Counted from the first letter of the stretch, positions 38,001 to 48,858 are shown. The stretch is DNA of 64,000 bases from Carallia brachiata (GCA_021464245.1 JADCRB010000035.1:124001-188000); one strand, 5' to 3'. The notes: generated by a model from the sequence alone, not told the origin. Translations and numbers: made by a program.

Positions 38001-38797
38001 TTTCTTTGTTTCGAGTCTACCGCCAAGTGGGTTCCTTGGCGGCCGACCTGGGGGATTATTGGGTGACATCATGCATGAGGTAATAACGCAGCATCTAATG
38101 GTCCTAAATGCGCCGGTGCCCATCTAATGGTCCAAAAACAAACGCCCTGCTAGTTACCGCTACCCAGATATGTCGCAAAATCCTTTACGCACGTTTTCTG
38201 AAGACAAATTACCACCTCTACTTTCTCTCAAAACAGGTTCCGAGAGTCAGTCTTCTCTCTTTTGGTTATCAGATCAAAGTCTCGTGTCCCGAATGGATCA
38301 AAAGTGGCCCCCCCAACTCCAACTTGGATTTGCCATCAAGGCACCGTCCACTCCCTCATTGGATGTTCATTTGCCACTACAAATAGTTAAAAACATTTAA
38401 ATATAAAATTTAAATACAAAATAATTATAGGGACTAATTATTCAAAATTTAATTATTAATTGAATGATAGATTCAATATAATTAATAATTTAGATTTAAA
38501 TAATAAATATGAGTCATTATTTTATTTTAAATTTTGTATTTAGGTTATAAGAGTTTTAAAAACATAAAAAAAACTGATCCGTTGACTTTGACCTTTGAAA
38601 ATTTTGACTTCCCCTGCCTGCTGACCTTCTACTATCCTCAAACCCATTAAATGCAAAGGACTTTAATTAATGTTTTTTTTTTTTAAGGATCACGATGTAT
38701 AATTAGCTTCAATAGTCTTCAATCCCCACATTTATTTAAAGAATCAAGGTTGAAAGTATCAACAATATTGTAACTCTGACTTTCCCCAAGCTCAACC
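35072..38797. other. Intergenic region, mostly AT-rich
   Basis: The 3' flank of the hydrolase is followed by about 3 kb of AT-rich DNA with no gene that I can support. A GC-rich island at about 36345-36530 has overlapping minus-strand open frames, one starting MGATKSLEAIQEP at 36521. The frames lack any domain I recognise and stop within 65 codons. It may be a gene remnant. A second GC-richer patch at 37930-38390 has no recognisable product. Confidence 0.5.
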
Positions 38798-38804
38798 TAT
38801 ATAA
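38798..38804 (+). promoter_or_regulatory. TATA box of the ERF gene
   Basis: TATATAA, 122-128 bases before the chosen ATG at 38926, in a CCTATATAAGCC context. This spacing allows a transcription start near 38830 and a leader of about 95 bases. Confidence 0.65.
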
Positions 38805-38855
38805 GCCACCTCAACTTCTCGGATAATTTCAAGTTCACAAGCTGTGTACCGGCCG

Positions 38856-38878
38856 CCCCCCCCCCCCCCCCCCCCCCC
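38856..38878. repeat. Poly-C run in ERF 5' leader
   Basis: Twenty-three consecutive C, followed by AAAAAAGAAAAA. It is the only long C/G homopolymer in the window and is preceded by GTACCGGCCG. Confidence 0.95.
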
Positions 38879-38925
38879 AAAAAAGAAAAAGTCTTTTCTT
38901 GTTTCCGTTCGCACAACTTGCGAGA

Positions 38926-39432
38926 ATGCTCAACTCCAATTCAATACAAGGAAGTGAAGAAACTGCAGGTCAAAACAAATACAAGGGAGTTCGTTGTCGG
39001 AAATGGGGCAAATGGGTGTCCGAAATCAGAGTTCCCGGAACAAAGGAACGACTCTGGTTAGGTTCTTACAGCACCCCGGAGGCTGCTGCAGTAGCTCACG
39101 ACGTAGCCTCTTATTGTTTGCGTGGACCCTCATCGGTGGACAGCCTGAATTTTCCTCTTATGTTGCCTGCAAGCGTAAAATCCGACATGTCACCCAAGTC
39201 TATACAAAGAGCAGCCTCGGATGCTGGCATGGCTATCGATGCGCAGATGATTATAAACAGGAGCAGCTCGCAAGCTCATCGTGGTGTAGTGGCGAACGAA
39301 AGTGGTTCAGTGAGAGGTATAGAGACAGAATTTCGGGAAGATGGAGAGGGTTCTAGTAGGGATTGGGAAAGAAAAGAGTCGAGAGAAGAAGAGCAGGGTT
39401 TAAGCATTTCTGTTGAAGATTATTTCTTTTAG
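38926..39432 (+). CDS. AP2/ERF transcription factor (ERF020-like, DREB-type group)
   Basis: Intronless, 168 residues. A single AP2 domain at about residues 18-78 contains [36 protein letters not shown] and the final Asn in SLNFP. The domain has the DREB-typical Val in WVSEIR, while the next diagnostic position is Val instead of Glu, as in the small ERF016-021 type proteins I remember. The C-terminus is acidic and Ser-rich, ending SISVEDYFF, a plausible activation segment. The start is the first ATG after the TATA box and poly-C run, giving [12 protein letters not shown]. Expected to bind GCC/DRE-type promoter elements in the nucleus; the specific targets cannot be read from the sequence. No sign of damage. 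Confidence 0.9.
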   Translation: MLNSNSIQGSEETAGQNKYKGVRCRKWGKWVSEIRVPGTKERLWLGSYSTPEAAAVAHDVASYCLRGPSSVDSLNFPLMLPASVKSDMSPKSIQRAASDAGMAIDAQMIINRSSSQAHRGVVANESGSVRGIETEFREDGEGSSRDWERKESREEEQGLSISVEDYFF

Positions 39433-39620
39433 GGGACCGTTGCCTCAGTTGTGGCCTTGGCTTTGTTAATGTTGTTTTCCCTCTTTTTTTTTCCCTTGGT
39501 TGGGATTCTAGAGATGTGCATGGTGGACACGAAGCTTAGCGGGCTTGTCTGCCAAACAAATTAAAATTATACTCATTTAATTAGAGTAAACAAATGGAAA
39601 TCGCGTCCTGAAACCCATAA

Positions 39621-39745
39621 TTTTTTTTTTTCGATTTTAAGGAAATGCTAGATCCTATATTACAACTAAGAGATGAGAGATTTAAAAGGCGCCGTGTGGT
39701 CGAACCCCAACCTTAAACCCTGGCACAGTGCTGAGCCAGTTCATT
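39621..39745 (-). mobile_element. SINE-like insertion
   Basis: On the minus strand an A box TGGCTCAGCAC (39738-39728) is followed by a B box GGTTCGACCAC (39706-39696). The element ends in an A tail (T run 39621-39631 on plus). The box spacing is short (about 21 bases), so the copy may be internally deleted. Confidence 0.5.
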
Positions 39746-40173
39746 GATGATATTTTCTAATTTGAAACGTTCTAAGCTAACCACATTTTTTATCACTAAT
39801 TCTTCGGGTCTAAATCCGTTAAACCCGGATAAACTGCGTACGATCCCTGACAACAACTTTCTACGGTATGAATAGTGAAAAAAAAAAAAGCAAATCATTG
39901 TTTTCCTGTTTGAAAATGTTCATCCGAGAGAGAGAGACCAGAGGTTGACAAGAAGAGTTAATTTTCTGAGTTCGATCATCAATTGGGAGAGGTTGTTGGC
40001 TAGAGAATTCCACAGATATTGCTATTTTCTTATATCATTATTAAAAAAATCAGCATATTGTGATTCCACACAGAGGGTGAAAGGATTCAAGTCCCTTCTT
40101 GTTCTGTAGTCTCTACGGTCAGGACTCTGTTTTGGTTTCTTGATTTTTCTTTTTTTTGCTTGCAGAGACGACA

Positions 40174-40290
40174 TTTTTTTTTTTTTACCTATATTAATTA
40201 CGATTGAAATTTGAATTCAAAATCTTCCATATAGTCCCGATCACTAGTCTAGAGACCACAATCACTGAGCTGCCTTTTCAGCCATGAGGA
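40174..40290 (-). mobile_element. SINE-like insertion
   Basis: On the minus strand an A box GCAGCTCAGTGAT (40273-40261) is followed by a weak B box TTTTGAATTCAAA (about 40222-40210) and an A tail (T run 40174-40186 on plus). The body length fits a short plant SINE. Confidence 0.5.
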
Positions 40291-40843
40291 AATGACCCAA
40301 ACCGAATCGGCCAAAATTATAATTCACAGGCAGCCGTCCACCGAATTGGCTATTTTTGACTGAGCCAATGGCTTATTCCTGTTTTATTCTTCAGAGGTCC
40401 CTCCCCCATTTAAAAACAAGTAAAACATAAAAAAAAACAAAAAAAAATCCTGTGGACAGCATTTAAGTTTCCCGCTTGGCTATTAGTTGGTAAATCATGC
40501 ACGGCGGAAATAATGGCATAGACCCTTTGGTCAAAAGACCTGCTTAGCGCCTAACTGAAAGCGACCAGAAAAAATTTATGTAATCGCCCAACTAAATTTA
40601 GAGTTAAAATTTTATTGTTGTTATTAAAGAGTCTCTGATCATAAAACAGCACCCTTGTTTAATTTTTAAATAGTATGAATTGCAAAAGAAAACCACTTAA
40701 TTCTCAACATTAACGTCAAAAATCCGCAGCGGCCAAACACAAATTAACATTAACAAATATGTGTATTTTTATAGACAGAACCTCTCTCGGAATTCAGATG
40801 TTGGCTGCATATGCGATGATTACAATGCCATAAAGCCAGCCAT

Positions 40844-43800
40844 TCATTCCAGTTTTTTAATCTGCCGAGAGCTGAGTTGGGACATGGTAATGGGAATTGC
40901 GAGAATTCGCCGAGGAGGACGAGGAGGAGGAGTCCCCTCCAAGAGAGGCTTCCCAGCACCAGTTGCTGCCGGCGAAATACTTCTTCTCGCACCATGGGTT
41001 GAAAGCAGGAAGCGGAACGTCCAGTTGAGGACACTGGGTGCAAAAAATCTGTAAAGAAGAAACACGTCGTACCAGCTTGGAACATAATGATCTCCTCGGC
41101 AAGCCCCTGCTACGATCATCCTTGCATAGTCCTCTACCGGACCACCAGTTGCATTCACCTAAAACAACCCAACAAAAAAAAAATTTACTATGGCTAGGCA
41201 TATTGATGGATTGATTGTCAGTGTGCATACTTCAGCTATATGGATAATTCTCCAAATGAATGAGAATCTACTGATGCCCGTATGAGATAGATTCCTAGAT
41301 GTCAATTGTGTTAGAATCCTGCAAACTGCGGTGTATAGTTTTGCATAGAGTACATATATAGTCTTGTATAGAATACAGGTTCATTGTACAGAACATGATG
41401 TTATTTGGGTACATATTCTATATAGGATTATATTCCAGAATTTGTAGGATCCTAACAAATTGAATAACATCCATTCTTTAAGGACCAGAGCAAATTGTAT
41501 ACTTTAGAGTACGCTAGCGCTAAAGAAGACTAGATCTAAGATGGCTGGGCACACCTCACGCCTATTCACATATCTACAACCCTAACTTAATAGATATAGG
41601 AAATTTGTCCTATAGCTTGTACGTTCTTCCTCCTCCCTCATCACTACTTAGTATTATACATTAGATTTCTCTCCCCTAAAGCTTACAGAAATGTTGGACC
41701 TCTAGGCATCCGGACATCCATATGGGTCTCATCTCTCTTTCTGTTACGTAATCAACTTCTATGATAACCATCAGTAAGTCAGTAACTACGTCAAAAGTCA
41801 TTACTTTCACACCCAAAGCTCTGGGCAATATGACGACGACTAACCCTTGCCTTGTAATGATAGGGAAAGGATTTTTTCCTCCAAAAAAAAAAAAAAAGGA
41901 TAGGGGAAAGATTTAGTTGTCACCATACTACCTAGAGCCCTAGGTGTCAAAATAATGATTTTTAACACAAACACTAACTTACTGATAGCTATCGTAGAAG
42001 TTGACTACATTACAGAAAAAGGTAAGGCCAACATGAATGTCCAGATGATTAGAGAATCGGCCTTTCTGTGAGCTTTAGGAAAAAAAAAATCTAATATATA
42101 ATACTAAGTAGTGATGAGAGACGGGAAAGAATGTATAAGTTAGAGGACGAGTTTTCTATATCTATTAGGTTAGGGTTGTGGCTTGGTAAGGCGAGCATTG
42201 TCATCGAAAAGGCTAGTGAACTCATTGAAGATCAAGAGTGGAAAGCAAGCGGGAGGTGTTTCATTGGACCGTGTCGTCCCGATTTGAAGACATGCAATCA
42301 CTTCAGCATGCGAGCAGCTAAAACAGCCTTGGAAGTTTCATGGAATGGAGGCAGATTTGATCATATTTCCTACCAGTCGGCAGCGAAGCAGATAGCTGCC
42401 ACTTCCACCAAAAATTTGAACGGCTGGCATTCAAGACTGTCAATTTTGAGTGAAGTTATGGATGCGTTATATGATACTAAAATCGACATCAAAGAAGACT
42501 ATTCTAAAAAGATGTTAGCCATTTGACCCATGGTATCATTCTCGAAGTCCTAACTGCATATTACTTGTAAAGAATAGCAAGTATATGAACACACATTGGT
42601 TACTCAATAAGACCAATCAATGTACATAGTAGTTGAAAGATTAATATAGTTGTTGATGAAAAACTTGCCTCTCTTTCTTCTTTCCATTGCATTTCTGCAC
42701 CCTCCTCTAGCATGAATTTCCCTCTACTCATATCACTTCCAATCCAACCGTGTGTTGCGATCGTGATTCCAATTTCATCACCCACTTCTAGTCTCAGTGA
42801 CTCATAAAAGTTCACGAGCGCTGCCTTTGCAGCCTGAAACATTCAAATCTTGGTGAAACTGTATATAATGAGAATTGTGCCCGTTTTCTTTTCCTCTATG
42901 ATGTGAATTGAGGCTATCTGATACGATCAATGTTCTAGCCTATTCTGAAACTAAAGCAACAAACGGTGACTACGCGTCTTTGGAAGACAAAAATAAACAC
43001 ACTCACAGCATATAAGCTCATTCTCTGCATAGGTAACCAAGTCTCAACTGCTGCATTAACGATGACTCGTCCATTGCTTTGATGCAGGTATGGAAGAGCT
43101 ACGAAAGTTGGATACACACTTCCCCAAAAGTTTATGTCCTGAAATTAAACCAATTAATCAGTTCCCTAAAGTTTTAGTACCTAGATCTCGGAAAACAACT
43201 GCATTGAACAATTTAGAAACTATAAATTCTAAACAATCTACCCATTTATGCAACCTATAAGCCTTACCAACAGATGGGGAAATACAGAGGTGTCTGTCAC
43301 TTCTTCCAAATAGAACGAATGCCCCAGACTTGCCGTGTTGACGAGATGATCCACTGCATAGCAGAAAAATGTGTCAACTACAAACAACATACAGGCTTAA
43401 GACTTCCAACTTGGCAATCTTAAGTTTTAATCCTAAAAAGAGGTGTGGGGTTTATGGGAACACTACCCAATATTGGGCCTCCAAATGAAGTTAAAAGAAA
43501 AAAAAAAAAGAAATGCCAAAACTTGTATTCTCAGGGAAGGGATTTTTGATAGCTCAATTAGAGTTGACAAATATGATACACAAAGCCGTCTCAAAAATGA
43601 TATGATTGAGACATACCCCGGCCATAGAAGCTTATGGTGTCCTTGATAATCCTCCTACAGTCATCTTCCTTGACCACATCAGCCGCCATAATCATGACAT
43701 GCTTCGCACCAATAAGTCTAGCATTCTCACTGATCCCCCGGAGCCTATTTTCTCTTCGTGCAACCAATACAAGATTCGCCCCCCTCTCGGCATATTCATA

Positions 43801-44279
43801 AGCAATTCGCTGCAAACACAACCAACAATCACACCGTTTGAGCACAATTGCACAAAGATTAATCGTTTACAATTTTTTAGTGGGCAGGGCAAAGTCAGAG
43901 CATTCAATTACTAAACAATTTAAACCCATATTAAGAAAATAGCGAGTTCATTAACATTATGTCAAGAAACAGGTCAAGAGTTCAATCTTCACTTTTAAAT
44001 CTCCCTCTCCTTAGTTGTAATATGAGTTTTAACAAGAAAAAAAAAAAAAAAAACCCCATATTGAGAAGGAATTCCATGGAAGCGGCTGCTGCATACCTCT
44101 CCTATGCCTGAAGAAGCTCCGGTGATTACAACCACTTTATCTTCCATATTCTCACTATTAAAAGTTCTATAAAGCCACTCGCATGTATTGATGAAGCACA
44201 AAGCTGGCCATGAACAGGCCAGCATCACCAAGCTGGCTGGAGGCACCACCCAATTCATCATCGAGTTTATAAAATCCAT
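40844..44279 (-). CDS. HSD1: HSD1-like 11-beta-hydroxysteroid dehydrogenase (steroleosin)
   Basis: Oil-body/ER-anchored short-chain dehydrogenase that interconverts hydroxysteroid-type substrates with NADP(H). Exons on the minus strand: 44279-44097, 43809-43617, 43353-43268, 43138-43007, 42833-42669 and 41158-40844; about 357 residues. Residues 10-33 form a hydrophobic anchor with the proline-knob-like VVPPASLVMLACSWP. The cofactor motif TGASSGIG follows. YAAAK supplies the catalytic Tyr and Lys. Intron 5 uses a GC donor (GAG|GCAAGT) and is about 1.5 kb long because it hosts a foldback repeat and an NLR fragment. Two oddities appear: the canonical NNAG reads NTAS, which I also recall in Arabidopsis HSD1, and the Ser 13 residues before the Tyr is Ala (VNAAVETWLP, where I recall VNASVENWLP). 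The Pro-rich C-terminus (EGTPPPRPPRR) is also family-like. The frame is intact. Confidence 0.9.
41562..42195. mobile_element. Foldback element with ~310-bp inverted arms in HSD1-like intron 5
   Basis: The left arm (about 41562-41878) and the right arm (about 41891-42195) are reverse complements over almost their full length, at roughly 80% identity by eye. Matching landmarks include ACAACCCTAAC.TAATAGATATAG, CTCATCACTACTTAGTATTATA, ATTAGATTT..CCTAAAGC, CATC.GGACAT.CAT and TCAACTTCTA.GATA. The loop is a short A-rich stretch. RNA read through from the host gene could fold into a long imperfect hairpin. There is no coding sequence of its own. It may be a foldback/MITE insertion, or an inverted duplication created during capture of the adjoining NLR piece. 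Confidence 0.75.
42178..42526 (+). pseudogene. Captured CC-NB-LRR (NLR) gene fragment
   Basis: A plus-strand open frame inside intron 5 of the minus-strand HSD1-like gene. From about 42178 it reads WLGKASIVIEKASELIEDQE, then RCFIGPCRPDLKTCNHFS, a GGRFDHISYQ segment and finally WHSRLSILSEVMDALYDTK. This succession matches the end of the coiled-coil domain and the linker before the P-loop in RPS2/RPS5-type CC-NB-LRR proteins, where the linker typically ends SR...L..VM.AL. The similarity stops just where the P-loop would start, and a stop follows at 42526. The frame has no internal stop over about 115 codons, so capture may be fairly recent. It directly abuts the outer end of the foldback's right arm. 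It cannot be a functional receptor. Confidence 0.65.
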
Positions 44280-46102
44280 CGCAAGCAGTTGAAATCACGG
44301 CTTCTTTGGGTATGGAAAAAAAGAGAGGGCTGAGAGTTCTTTTTGGTAAAAAGAATGAGAAAAATAGTGAAGAACAAAAGAGATGAGAACAGAGCTTTAA
44401 TTTTCAGTTTTTGGACAAGTAGTAGCCAGATGATCAACAACAAATTTCATGCAACAAGAAATGTGGGCACACGTGTTGGAAGAAAAACTGTAGTTGTGAC
44501 TCATTGAAGGCTTTTTTTTTTTTGATGTTCTTGCATGACAAATTGATCACTATTGTAACTTTGTTGTTTTGGAAATTTCGTTGAAATTTTTTCATTTCTT
44601 TATTTAATATGCTAAGCCCCATAATTTTTTTCTAAATTATAAATTATGCACCAAAAGAAAATATGTTTCCATTAAATTGCATACTAATAGAGTAGTTTAT
44701 TTGTATAAAAATAGCGTAGAAGTGGTTATTCTGTCCCGTACTTCTACTTTGTGCTACGACTTTTTACTTATTTGTTCAAGTTTTATTGTCATCGGAGAAT
44801 ATAGGCACACGTAAGTTTATACACAGACAATATATATATTTAATAAAATAATAATATTTTTTATTATTTTAACAAAAGAATTTTTTTTAAAAAAATTTAT
44901 ATAATATTTACACTATACATTTTAAAATAATATGTATTTAGATTTAAATTTTAATTTTTTTAAAATAAACAAAAGAAAAAAAAATATTCTTCATTCCCTC
45001 GTGCGTCACTCGGTGGTGCACTTCGGAGCATGTAGTCAAACTCTATTGTCATTTCGTAATCTTTCCACCTCGTTTGTGAAAAAAAAAAAAAAAAAAAAGG
45101 TTATTCTGCGTTGAAAATGGGTGAATATTTTTTGCGGCCTTCGAATTGTGCAGTTTTGCACTTGTCGCAACTGAGAGATTTTGGAGAACCGAGATATCTC
45201 GGACGGCCGACTCGCCGGTGCGCCGGGATATGTTGATTAAATGACGTTCCGTTGGCTGAAAATGGAGGTCAGCCCACCGGACTGGCAACCGATGGTGCAT
45301 CGACCTTCTGCAAGCCCAAATGTAATGTCCCTCTACCTGCTTGCTTCTATACCTCCAGATTCCGGCGCTCTCGAACAATGGATTTGTTGTAGTTGGTGAT
45401 GTAATAAATTTCTTAATAAACAAACAAATACGTTTTTTTAATTTTTTTATATCTAAAAATAAAGTTAATAATAAAGAATTTTTACCTTTATTTTAAGATT
45501 TTAAATTTTAATTTTAAAGGAGGATATAAAGTTATGAAAATAAAAATAATTATTTTTATTACGCGCTTAAAGAAATTAGTTAAAGTAATAATTTAAACGT
45601 TGGTGGTTTGAATTTGAGTGCCTCTGTCCGGTCCTTTCATAGCAAATGATTTTCATAGCAAATGATTGAGTGTTCACTATAATGAAAAAAAATTTGTGTA
45701 GTTAAAATAAATTTTAAATTGAGTAATCGTCATAATTTATAATAGTAAAGACACATTTGATTTGATTGATTCTTGAGTGATAAATTTATTCTTTTAAAAT
45801 GATTTGAAATAAAGTGTTACAAACAAAATTATTTTAATTTTAATTTATAAATTAAATAATTAATATACCCACAATAAATTTAAAATAAAAAAAAAAAAAA
45901 AATGTCCCACCACTAAGAGGTACGGCGTTAAACGCATCTGGGATGTATGTTTATTAAGTGTCTTCTTCCAGATAAAATTTGGTAAGGTGGAAAATCTTCG
46001 TCGGTAATAGGAGATAAAGAAGAGCAGTCTAACCAGTCTGGCAGTCTTGGTTGGGAAAGTAAGACCAGAAGCGCCGTATAGAGAACTAAAGAAAGAAAGA
46101 AA
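44280..46102. other. Intergenic region, HSD1-like promoter side
   Basis: The first 150 bases upstream of 44279 are the HSD1-like leader and promoter. The rest is AT-rich. A GC-richer patch at 45120-45370 has a minus-strand open frame with no recognisable domain; a 20-base A run precedes it (about 45079-45098). No gene supported. Confidence 0.5.
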
Positions 46103-47617
46103 ATGGTGTGTATGCTATCTTCTTCTTCGTCGTCTACATCTCGATCAATTCGTTCACTCCTCTACAGTGACTCACTCCCAACTCGCTCAACTCGGGCTGC
46201 CAAACCCCCCACTTCACTTTCTTGGGCCTCTTCGTTTCCTTGCATAAGTGTTATCATCAACAACAATTCAATCTCCCACCCTCTCAATCCTTCTCCGTCG
46301 CTCAACAAGGTAACATTCCATTCTCATTCTTCTTCATTAAATCCTTTTATTCCCCCAAACCCACCCTTTTAGTCTTTTGGGTTTTTGAGTGCTTTGCCTT
46401 ATTAGACTCTTGAAAATCTTATGATTTTTGTCTCACTAGAAAGTGTGTTTCTTTCAGTATGGTAAAAGAAATAATATTTTCCTTTTTAATAAAAAAAACA
46501 ATTCTTTTTTTGCTTATTTTGATGTTGGTACTTTTTATGGAGATCAATTAGAAGAGTAATATGTTTGAAAGAGTAGCAGCTGTCTGCAGGTCAATCAGAG
46601 TAGCTAAAATGTGTAATCCTATGGAAATCCATGCACATGCAGATAGGTATCTTCAAGTTTCCGATGTGGGGTTTCGATATGGAGCACTTTTTCTTGTACT
46701 CCTAATTCCCATCAATATGAATTACGATTTCCCTGGCAATATGTCTTAAGGAGATGAATTGTGGAGCACTTCTTTGCTTCTTATAATCTCAATTGACACT
46801 GTATGATGGTCTGACTATAACATTCTTGTTAAAAGAAAATATACATAGCTAGGTAAGATAATCTGACATTGTCTTTTCCCAAGCTGTATTCTAATCTGAA
46901 AAATCAAAGCTTGTGACTTAGTCTTAGACAGACATACACATGAGTTGGCTCTCCATCTTCATTCCCATGAAACAAGTTTGGATTCTCTAGATTTATGTCT
47001 TGGTTTTATCTCAGATTTAAAGCTTCTGTTGATATTTTATTGATTTCAAGTGCCCAACTTTCCTATTCATTCTGTAAATCTTATCCAAGACTGGTATCAT
47101 GGATTATTGGTAACAGATGACAACTTGGGTGAATTCTAGAGTATTCTTTGAATAAGTGTCGCATGTTGAACTTGATTTGGAAATTTATAGTCTAACAATA
47201 GATCTATTGGCTATTGGTGCATCACAAACCCCAAGTGGGCTTGTTGCTCTGCGAGTCATTATTAGCTGGCCTAGGAAATAGATTAACATCTGGTACCTGG
47301 ATCAAGAACAACATTTTGCCAGTCAAAGTCCAATATACATTATTGCAAACTGAAATCTTATACTTTGTTGGCAAATATAAACGTAACTATCCGCTGAATT
47401 TCTATGCCCTTTGAAATTGGCCATTAAAAATTCATGGGTTTAAACTGGCAGAAGTCAATTGTGATATGTGGTCAATGCAAATGTATAGAGTGCAGAGGTT
47501 GCTCCACTATTTGAAGTTGATGAAGCATCTAAGTTGGTGTTTTGTATTATAGGCACAATCCTTATCGTGGGACTTAATTTTCTTTATCTGGCTGCTCACT
47601 TGGTCTACGCGGTGATT
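46103..47617 (+). CDS. Candidate small transit-peptide and membrane protein gene (uncertain)
   Basis: Exon 1 (46103-46309) has a good start context (AGAAAATGGTG), 69 codons rich in Ser, Arg and Pro that look like a plastid or mitochondrial transit peptide, and a strong donor (AAG|GTAACA). A possible continuation in the same phase lies at 47498-47617. It reads VAPLFEVDEASK and then a hydrophobic helix (LVFCIIGTILIVGLNFLYLA). The acceptor is weak (GTGCAGAG|GTT), and a final exon and stop were not found. Downstream sequence is a tandem duplication and then LINE debris, so the gene may have been broken. I do not recognise the product. Confidence 0.33.
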
Positions 47618-47857
47618 ATCATATCTGCTTTTTTTATTGTTCTTTTTTTTTTTTTTTTTTTTTTGCTGTTTGGCATGATCTAGTCCTAAACCTTTTAGCC
47701 TTAATCCCCACACCATGACCTGAAGCTCAAGGATTTCTTTTATGGGATCTGGTTTCTGTTCACTATAAGAGGATTTCTTTTTTTCTATGTGTTTGGTTTA
47801 AGGTGTATAAATATGTTCTCTAAATTTTGTAGTTTACTTCTTTCTGTTACTGTAGCC

Positions 47858-48066
47858 AAGTTCAGGATCTAAATGTACTGTCAATGTAGTCTCTTAGCTA
47901 GGAGACCAGGTGAATGGCTTAGTTCATCAGAAACCATTGAATAAATTTTGCACTTTTATTTCTTGTGGTTCCCGTAGGCAAGGCCAGGATCTGACTGTAC
48001 ATCAATCGGGTCTCCTAGCTAGGAGATAGGGCTGAATGGCTTAGTTCATCAGCAACCATTGATTTC
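47858..48066. repeat. Imperfect two-copy direct repeat
   Basis: Copy 1 at about 47858-47942 and copy 2 at about 47980-48066. They share CAGGATCT..CTGTAC/CTGTCAAT, TCTC.TAGCTAGGAGA, and GAATGGCTTAGTTCATCAG.AACCATTGA, with a period of roughly 120 bases. Non-coding. Confidence 0.7.
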
Positions 48067-48346
48067 TGGTAGCTTAGGAGTTAGCATTTGACCTTTGTTA
48101 TCCATCCTTTTCACGAGTGGATTGAATGCCCAATACATTTGGTTGCATGAATCTTGGGTATAAAGCCAGAACAACTTAATTATTGAACCATGTGTAGTTG
48201 ATAAGTTTGGTAGGAAACGTGATGATGGCTGAACCTTTTATCTACCTGATGTTGATGTTGGGATGCCATATTGCACTTTTTGACTGTCTTAGTGTTTTTG
48301 TTTGAAATAGGTAGCTCGAACATGAAAGTGTAATTATTTTAGTTGT

Positions 48347-48858
48347 AATAAAGCGCCAGGCCCAGATGGGTTTAATCTTCGTTTTGTCAAGCACCTTGTC
48401 CTTATTCCAAAGATCGTGGGTGTGCAAGCAGTAAATCAATTTAGGCCGATATCCCTTGTAGGTGTGTGTATAAGATATTGGCTAAGGTACTAGCGAGCAG
48501 GTTGAAAGTGGTCATGGAAGGGATAATTGGGGAACAACAATCTGCATTCTTGAGAGGACGGTTTATACTTGATAGTGTGTTGGTAGCAAATGAGATTATC
48601 GATGAGTTAAAGAAGGGAAGAAGTGGAGGCGTGGTGATTAAAGTGGATTTCGAGAAAGCTTATGATACTGTTGAATGGGAATTCTTAGATTCTGTCATGA
48701 AGAACATGGGCTTTGCTAGCAGATGGCGTTCTTGGGTCATAGAATGCATCTCTACGGCTGAGCTCTCTGTGTTAATTAATGGAAGTCCTTCTGCTCAGTT
48801 TTCGATGAAACTTGGGTTACGTCAGGGGGACCTGTTGTCGCTTTTTTTTATAGATGTA
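48347..48858 (+). mobile_element. LINE reverse transcriptase fragment
   Basis: Reverse transcriptase of a plant non-LTR retrotransposon. Visible blocks in order: NKAPGPDGFNLRFVKH, IPKI, FRPISLVG, YKILAKVLASRLK, QQSAFLRGRFILDSVLVANE, VIKVDFEKAYDTVEWEFL and GLRQGDLLS (normally GLRQGDPLSP). A one-base frame break lies between FRPISLVG and YKILAK (about 48460-48470), and the segment between FVKH and IPKI is shortened. The FADD catalytic block is missing because the sequence switches at about 48855 into a copy of the ACCGGTT element. Inactive. Confidence 0.88.

Larger units (their letters stand above)
39433..40843. other. Intergenic region between ERF and HSD1-like genes
   Basis: Holds the ERF 3' UTR, two SINE-like insertions (annotated separately) and AT-rich DNA. 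No gene recognised. Confidence 0.5.

Noticed and set aside
45049..45423. A 124-codon minus-strand frame
   Set aside because: No domain recognised, it runs into a poly-T stretch, and neither start nor splice context supports it.
46561..46746. Short plus-strand frame MFERVAAVCRSIRVAK as an exon of the candidate gene at 46103
   Set aside because: No acceptor in the right phase and no similarity recognised.
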